From Telopea speciosissima (taxonomy: Eukaryota > Streptophyta > Magnoliopsida > Proteales > Proteaceae), in assembly GCF_018873765.1 (NCBI RefSeq), contig NC_057919.1, forward strand, positions 67,140,984 to 67,204,983: a stretch of 64,000 bases of DNA, written 5' to 3'. Shown one piece after another: positions 57,183-64,000 of the stretch. The stretch's first letter is position 1, and each line of letters starts with the position of its first letter. The notes under the pieces are model-generated. The model was not told the origin of the DNA. It searched no databases and saw only the letters and a list, made by a program, of their open reading frames with translations. The translations under genes and the position numbers were made by a program.

Positions 57183-60100
57183 ATGCAGGCTTCGATCTCT
57201 CTTTCCGGTGCGTCCCAATCGTCGCCCACCATTACCAGATCCGAACGCACAGTAGAGTTCATCTGTAACAATGCTCTCCAACCCATGAATCTTCGTTTCT
57301 GTGGTCTCAGAAGAGAGACCCTTAGATTTAATGCTTTGAAGTGGCCTGATTCTCGTCCAGATGCGTTGTCGGGACGAAGGTCCTCGAGAAAGTTATCAGC
57401 TTCTTTGTCGAACAATGGAGTTCCCTCCAAGGGATTTGACTAAGATTTAGTTATTATTGGTGCTGGCGTCGGCGGTCACGGAGCTGGTCTTCATGCTGTC
57501 GAGAAGGTATGGTTTTCTACTTTTTGGCTTTTCTGGCTGACTGTATTTGAGAAGGTGAGTGTTGTAGTTTCGATTTGATTGCATCGCTGATGAGTGGAGA
57601 GTGGCCTTCAATTGTTATAATTAGTTGATACAATCTTTCGTCTGAGCTCAATTTAAGTAAATTGGCTCAGATCACTTATGCTTTCAAGTGGGTTATTTCT
57701 CTTTCAATCATTAACGTAGAAAGAAGTAAAAATGAGCTGGGATCAAACCAGGGAGCCTGTGGTTTACGTTTAAAGTGGAATCATTTACGATCAGACAACC
57801 ATGGTGTAATGAATAATTTTTGTTTCGGTGATGTCTGAAATTCTACTTGAATAACCCTACCTACTGTAGATGGAAAGTAAGATATTGATGTGCACAATTA
57901 TTAATTAGTTTGAAAGTCGTTGTATTGGAATGCTATGTTACGGTTAAAACTGAATGAGCAATCCATAGTTATAGTATTAGACCAACTCGGTGTACTCAGG
58001 TCGTGATATTTTAATGTAGCAGACCCAATTGTGTAAGCATATTCACCCAAAAAAAGAATTGTGTACCTATCAAAAAAAAAAACAGAATTGTTTAGGCATA
58101 TTTTTATCTCAACTAGCTTTAGAAACTCAAATTATGAACAAGGGTGAAGAAAAGAACCTAATATTTGTTGATTCAATTATCTTATGGGAACTGTCTCATA
58201 CTTGGTAATAATTAAAAGAAACAGAGTTAGTGTACACAACTTTACCTGGATTCGGACGCTCTTTTAATTTAGTAACAAATTTTCCAGTATTTGGTGCTTA
58301 TATAAGCATGGAATGCTTTACATGGTTTTGGCTGTATCTTCAATTCCACTGTTTTAGATGCACATGATGTCAGAAAATGATAAAATACACTGGTTGCAGG
58401 GGCTGAAAACTGCAATCATTGAGGGAGATGTGGTGGGAGGTACGTGTGTAAACAGAGGTTGTGTTCCTTCTAAAGCTCTTCTGGCTGTGAGTGGTCGGAT
58501 GCGCGAGTTTCAGAATGAGCATCACTTAAAGGCATTTGGTTTGCAGGTAATGTTCATAATCATGTTATTCCTGGAACCTATTGCTTGTATAATGGATCAA
58601 CATGGTGAAAGAAATTTTATTCAAAATGAGTACTGATTTAGTTATAATGGGTTGACTTGTTGTTTATTATATTTATTAGTTATTTCTGCAGCCTTGCAGT
58701 ATCATTGTCTAGTAAAGATATGAAGAAATGGTCGCTGTACCTTTCTCTGTATTGTTTTTTATAGCTACAGCTCTCAATTATTTACCTTTGGTAGTCATCA
58801 ATCCAGCACCTTTTTTTTTTGTTGACTCTTTTAGGAACTCTTTTTCTTGGAAAGGGCAGGGGTGGGAGGTGAAGATAAGTAAGTTTATTGAAGAGGGGAA
58901 AAAGGAAGAAAGGTGGGTTTATAATGACCCCAAAGAGTCAAAGTTACAAGTGGAAAAATGAAATGTGAATGAAAAGGGGAGTCCTCCAAGAGCTAATTTT
59001 ATAGAATTAGCAGATGCTTCCTGGGTATGCCATTTCTAAACCCTGGACTATATAGGGTTAAGCGCTAAACTGGAGCTAGAAAGGAGCCGTTTCACTTACC
59101 TCGTCAATCCTGGCCAGTGTTTCCTTAACTAACACCTGAACTGAAAAACCGAATCCATGTCAACCACTGAAATTTGAGTGGCACCGACCCTGCTAGTCCA
59201 AAATAAAATTTGGCACAAGCATAAGATAGTCTCTCCAAAGATGGCATCCTCTAATCAACTTCCAATAATAAACTGCATATTTCCCCTAGAACCTATTAAA
59301 TATCTTTGTGGTGGGTCGAGGGGCATACCCAAAATCCAAACCCTCTTACCACTTAAAAAGCATGGAGGCTGGACATTGTCACTGATTGGAACCAATCTGT
59401 GAAGAACTGTCTCTTTTGGAACTAAAAAAGTGAAACCACTGTAACATTGCTTTAAACATCCTCTATAAAGTTCCAAAACATCACATTCTTTCTGCACGGA
59501 AACAGTACGAAATGATTTCCTGTATTATTCCCAGGAAAGCCTACATAGCAATTAGAATCTCCTGCTTTCAACTAAATTGCAAGGACAAACACTTGCCTTC
59601 CTGGGTAGCGTAAAAGTCCTTGTTAAATACATTTAGTTTATTTACAAAATAATGTATGACTGTTTGGAGAGTGCTAAAACATGCTTGCATAATGGGAGGT
59701 GCAAAGGCATCTCGAGTATTAATGCAATATTGTGATACTAAATTATAAGTGTAAAACAATCTAAAAAATTCCAGCCTTTAGGTTTTCATTTCCTTCTTTA
59801 CAAAATAATGTATGACTGTTTGGAGAATGCTAAAACATGCTTGCATAATGGGAGGTGCAAAGGCATCTCGAGTATTAATGCACTATTGTGATACTAAATT
59901 ATAAGTGTAAAACAATCTAAAAAATTCCAGCCTTTAGGTTTTCATTTCCTTCTTTCAACATAATTTTACTTCTTGTTTTTATTTACCTGGAATCATCTTT
60001 TTGGCGGTTTCAGTTAAACAATCAATTAATTGTTTTGTACTAAATCAGTTTATTTTATTTTATTTTAATTAGATCATGTTGCTTATAATTAACTGCAGCC

Positions 60101-63100
60101 TTGTTTAAGGTTGTGCAGGAACCCTTGCTAGAGGCTATATTTCATCATTTATAGAATCATATTGTTTTGCACATTATTTAACATGTTGCATGCTGCTCTG
60201 ATCTGATGGTAGGTTTCATCTGCTCGGTATGACAGACAAGGAGTTGCTGATCATGCAAATAATCTTGCTTCAAAAATTCGTAATAATTTGACCAATTCAC
60301 TGAAAGCAATTGGTGTGGATATATTAACAGGTGTTGGCACAATTTTGGTAAGTCATAAATTTCTTTGAGTGGAATAAGATACCAGATACCTCACTATTAT
60401 AAATGATATACAAATTATTGATTTCATATTTCCAAACACATAGTTGTCACCAAAACATTCTCAATTTAATTTCTTTATGGGGAAGGGTTTTGTGTACGAT
60501 CACTTTCGGAAATCGAAAGTTTCATATACAGGGGGTGGGTTTTTTGGTATTTTGAAAGGGGACTTTATCCGCATCTAAGGGTTTCAAGTACAACCGTGCC
60601 GCATCCACGGCCATACATGAAACCTTTTGCCGTACGTTATTATGATTTTTTTTTAATGTTTCATCTCAGGGTCCACAAAAGGTGAAATATGGAAAAGTTG
60701 GCTTCTCTGACAATGTCATAACTGCAAAAGACATAATTATTGCAACTGGTTCTGTTCCTTTTGTCCCCAAGGGTATAGAAGTTGATGGTAAGAGCTAAAT
60801 CTCCATAGTTTTACCAATATATATATTTTTATTTTAAAATAATTTTTCTGTGGAAAACAGTACCTGTTAAGACCTCCATGTTGTATTTTGATTGCCATTT
60901 CATGCAAATTTTAGGAGATAAGATGTTGATTATATTTAAAGAATGATTTACTCTTATATAAGGAACTTATCCAAAGTGATTAGGATCAGCATCTGAGAAT
61001 CAACCAACCCTTTCACCTTGTTTCATTCAATTGATCCTATATTCAGTTTCTATAAACCTGCACCTATACCCCACAGCTAGGTCCCTTCACCCATTCTGAA
61101 ACACCAATTTTATTTCACTGTCTCTTTAGTCACTAAATAGCACTAGGCCCTACCTCAATCAATCCCTAGCTGTAGAATCTTAGGCCTGATTTTCCTTTAT
61201 GTCCCGCATAATATAGGCTTCTCTAGCTTTTACTTAGGAATTGCTACACATGCTTTGTGGCATAGATTGAAAGTAAACATAGTGAATAAATATCAAAACC
61301 AGTTCTGATAATTGAGCGAAGACATGTGAAATGTGTGGCAAGAATATAGCAGAAAATCAAATAATAAAAGCAAGACTGATTTTAGTTCATCTTCTAACTC
61401 TTGGTTATAGCTGCTAGTAATGAATTCCCTTTTTTTCCCCTTCAATTGTTATGATTCAGATATTACAATCTGCCATTCTTTCTCATTGTTCCCATTTAAT
61501 AACTGGATACTCTTACATAATGTCCTGCAGGAAAAACTGTAATTACCAGTGATCATGCACTGAAGCTGGAGTATGTTCCTGATTGGATAGCAATTGTAGG
61601 AAGTGGTTACATTGGCCTTGAATTCAGTGATGTGTACACGGCACTTGGAAGTGAGGTAGGCATCTGATAATTGCATTTTTGTTTTGAGCGAATGCCTTTT
61701 CTCCAATCAGTCATATAGTAGCACATAGCGCAAATGGCTAGGTTAGAATATAATTCCATTTTCCAAGTCGACAATAAGTACCAAATAGTGCCAATTCTGG
61801 ACAGGTACTCCATTCCCTCCTGCCCCCAAACACCCCTGCTTAAACCGTTGACGGTACCATAAAAATTACTTTAAACTTTGTTGCTTATTACCAAAAAAAC
61901 AAAAAGAAAGGAAAGTGACTTAGTTTCTATCTTTAAACCTTGTTTCTTCTTAAAGAAAAAAAAAAGCAAAAAAAAGGAAGGAAAGTGACTTAGTTTCTAA
62001 CCTTATACTATGTTTTTGCTTTTGTACTTGGATATAGTAATTGGTACGCCTGAACTCTATCTTTTCAATTTTCAGGGTTTCAACACTAACTCTCAAGGCC
62101 TCTTAGTATCGGATGCTTAAACTATTGATATTAAGGGAAAATTACCAAACCCAATAAGTACTTGGGATCACATTTCAATTTCTTTTTGATCTCCTTTTAT
62201 GTCTTTTTTTGGTAAGCTGATCTCCTTTTATGTCACATGGAAGGTTCTTTCCAACTTTCTAAACCTCAGTGCAATAAGCATCAGAATCAAGAATGACAAT
62301 GGAAATATGCTGTAAAGCTTTGAAACAACAGTACAGCAGCATGGATGAAGCTGACTATCAACCCTTCAGAACGGAACAATTAAACATGCCTCACTGCCCA
62401 AATAATACCCAAATTTCTAAGGACTAACCAACGATCCACTTTCTAGGTAGTAAAGTCCATGGGTTGATATGAGTCATATGACAGACCTTGGTTCAAAAGC
62501 TGTCTTAACCGACGCCTTGTTGGTGTCGCCTTGGTTTTTTTCCTCCTCCAATGCCTAGGATCGCCTAGACGCCGTGACAACTATGGTCTTAGCCATCTAA
62601 GAACTAACCCCTTACCTACTTGCCTAACATAACAATCCAACCTTATTTGAAGACCAAAAACAGTCAGATCCTATGACAACTCAAGTTTGAGGTTTGCTAC
62701 TTTGCTCTTAGAAGAATTCAGCGGCATAAAGATGGGAGGTGATCTATCTTACACCCCCACCCCATTTAATAGCTTGATTATTTAATATTCATAACTCCAC
62801 CAAGGAACTCTAAAACTAAAGTTTATTTGGGAACTCAACTCCAGGTTATAAGTGACAGGAATTAGAGTGTTTCAACTACTAATGACTAGTCTTTCTATGT
62901 ATTAGTAATCAGATTGCATATAAGTTTTGCTTTATGAACTGAATTATTCACAAGTGAATCTATCCCATACTGAATCTAGAATTTGACCACATCTGTTCCT
63001 TGCACAATGGTAGTTTGGACATGGCATAGTCACTTCTTGAAATGTTTGTTATACATTGCCACCTTCACAGTGCATATGATTGCTCTCACTATTCCATCCA

Positions 63101-64000
63101 GTTCATTTAGGACTCCAAGTTTACTGGATTATATTGTGGATATGATTATCAGATGGATTCAATTAATGCTGGAAAGGTCAGTGGACCACTAAATGCTTTT
63201 ATGTCCGATCAAATTTGATGAACTGGCATTTTGTGTATCGTGCGACTTTAATATTGCTTGAATACATCATACTTTGCTTGAGTTGCCAGTGCTCTTATTC
63301 ACTAATTTATTCAAGTTTGAAATTGAATAGGAAAATGCTTACATTCCTTGTTGCTACTACTAGTTACTGGGATTTTGAGTGTCAAACCATGAAGAAATTA
63401 TATTTGTGAATTCATGCAGTTCCTTTTATGTTTCTTTCTCATTTTTTTGTCATTGATCTGTCTCTGTTTGACTCTCTACAGTTTTACATTCCTTTTGATT
63501 ATTACATGCAATTTAAGTCGGTTTTGGTCATCTTTCATCTTCCTAATCTTTTCCATACCAAAGTGTGTTGGTTTCTCATTTCATATTTGCAATTTTCTTT
63601 TAGTCTTCATCAAAGTTTTTATTTACCTTTGAGTATTCCTATTTATCTTTCACCACTAAATCTGTAACTTTGCCCCTCATGTTACTGTAATTTTTCACCA
63701 AGTGAGGCTAACAATTATTGGTTACACAGGTTACTTTTATTGAAGCACTGGATCAGCTAATGCCTGGCTTTGATCCTGAGATTGGAAAGTTAGCCCAGAG
63801 AGTTCTCATAAATCCTCGTAAAATTGATTACCATACTGGTGTATTTGCAACCAAGGTGCTTTGTCATTGAAAATTAATTTTTTCATCTTCTTTAGTAGGT
63901 CATAAGGTAATATCTTTGACATTTTCTCCAGATCACTCCAGCAAAGGATGGAAAACCTGTCACTATTGAGCTTATTGATGCAAAGACAAAGGAGCCAAAA
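57183..64000 (+). CDS. LPD1: Plastid dihydrolipoyl dehydrogenase (LPD), 5' part, with in-frame stop
   Basis: E3 flavoprotein of the plastid pyruvate dehydrogenase complex; reoxidises dihydrolipoamide with FAD and NAD+ for fatty-acid precursor supply. Exons: 57183-57506, 58400-58546, 60213-60347, 60670-60787, 61531-61655, 63730-63855, 63932 to the edge; about 348 codons, perhaps 60% of a protein near 570 aa. Residues 1-80 are a Ser/Arg-rich transit peptide ([15 protein letters not shown]..). FAD loop [19 protein letters not shown], redox disulfide [27 protein letters not shown], and NAD loop [15 protein letters not shown] are intact. Codon 87 is TAA (57,441-57,443) between GFD and DLVIIG, where the family has Tyr (FDYDLVIIG). 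All other codons and splice sites read cleanly, so this is a very recent null allele, a pseudogene, or a base-call error. Confidence 0.85.
58960..59640. other. Inserted repeat-like DNA in LPD intron 2
   Basis: The intron between 58,547 and 60,212 is swollen. Open minus-strand text at 59,255-59,497 ([20 protein letters not shown]) looks protein-like and may be a retroelement remnant. No domain is recognised. Confidence 0.3.
59641..59955. repeat. Direct tandem duplication, 156 bp x 2, in LPD intron 2
   Basis: Units start TTTACAAAATAATGTATGAC at 59,641 and 59,797 and run through GGTGCAAAGGCATCTCGAGT; they are almost identical, so the duplication is recent. Confidence 0.92.
60480..60645. repeat. 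MITE-like insertion in LPD intron 3
   Basis: A G/C-richer island (GGAAGGGTTTTGTGTACGAT to CCTTTTGCCGTACGTTATTA) with CATGAAACC / GGTTTCAAGTACAAC-type partial inverted words, in an otherwise AT-rich intron. Its family is unknown. Confidence 0.3.

Noticed and set aside
1-64000. CRISPR array, operon, or bacterial-type system
   Set aside because: No regularly spaced identical repeats; introns, HDEL and plastid targeting show plant nuclear DNA.

Overview
The window is nuclear DNA of a flowering plant. The real genes are split by many short GT-AG introns, calreticulin ends in the plant-type ER signal HDEL, one gene encodes a plastid-targeted lipoamide dehydrogenase, and the intergenic DNA is full of MITEs, SINE-like copies and LINE 3' ends. 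The species cannot be fixed from the sequence; a woody, TE-rich angiosperm is my guess.

Layout. (1) About 962-31,012 is a direct tandem duplication of an ancestral block of roughly 11.5 kb. Copy A (about 962-14,965) and copy B (about 14,996-31,012) each carry a dead kinesin motor fragment, a LINE 3' end with a nested foldback element, and an apparently intact 14-exon calreticulin gene (CRT-A 10,000-14,185, 424 aa; CRT-B 26,311-30,478, 421 aa). TE insertions found in only one copy date to after the duplication. In A these are a 1.16-kb TIR element, a 782-bp hAT element, a SINE and a Mutator-type MITE. In B they are a small MITE and a 4.4-kb Harbinger-like element (18,795-23,205) that carries the last exon of a tetraspanin gene. 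(2) 31-38 kb is gene-poor, with short tandem repeats and a broken minus-strand PPR gene. (3) 38.8-47.8 kb holds scattered remains of a MutS homologue (MSH6-like), interrupted by an RTE-type LINE tail, a Mutator-type MITE and an LTR-like block, with one 2.1-kb piece duplicated in tandem. (4) 47,857-51,063 (minus) is a complete RING-CH (MARCH-like) membrane E3 ligase gene of seven exons, 235 aa, with several MITEs in its long fourth intron. (5) 51-57 kb is repeats. (6) 57,183 to the right edge is the 5' part of a plastid dihydrolipoyl dehydrogenase gene, whose first exon contains an in-frame TAA just before the FAD-binding loop.

The genes do not form a pathway. Calreticulin (ER calcium and glycoprotein folding), the RING-CH ligase (membrane ubiquitination) and LPD (E3 of plastid pyruvate dehydrogenase) are ordinary housekeeping neighbours. 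The notable material is structural: a datable tandem duplication, a transposon with a captured gene exon, and several stages of pseudogene decay.
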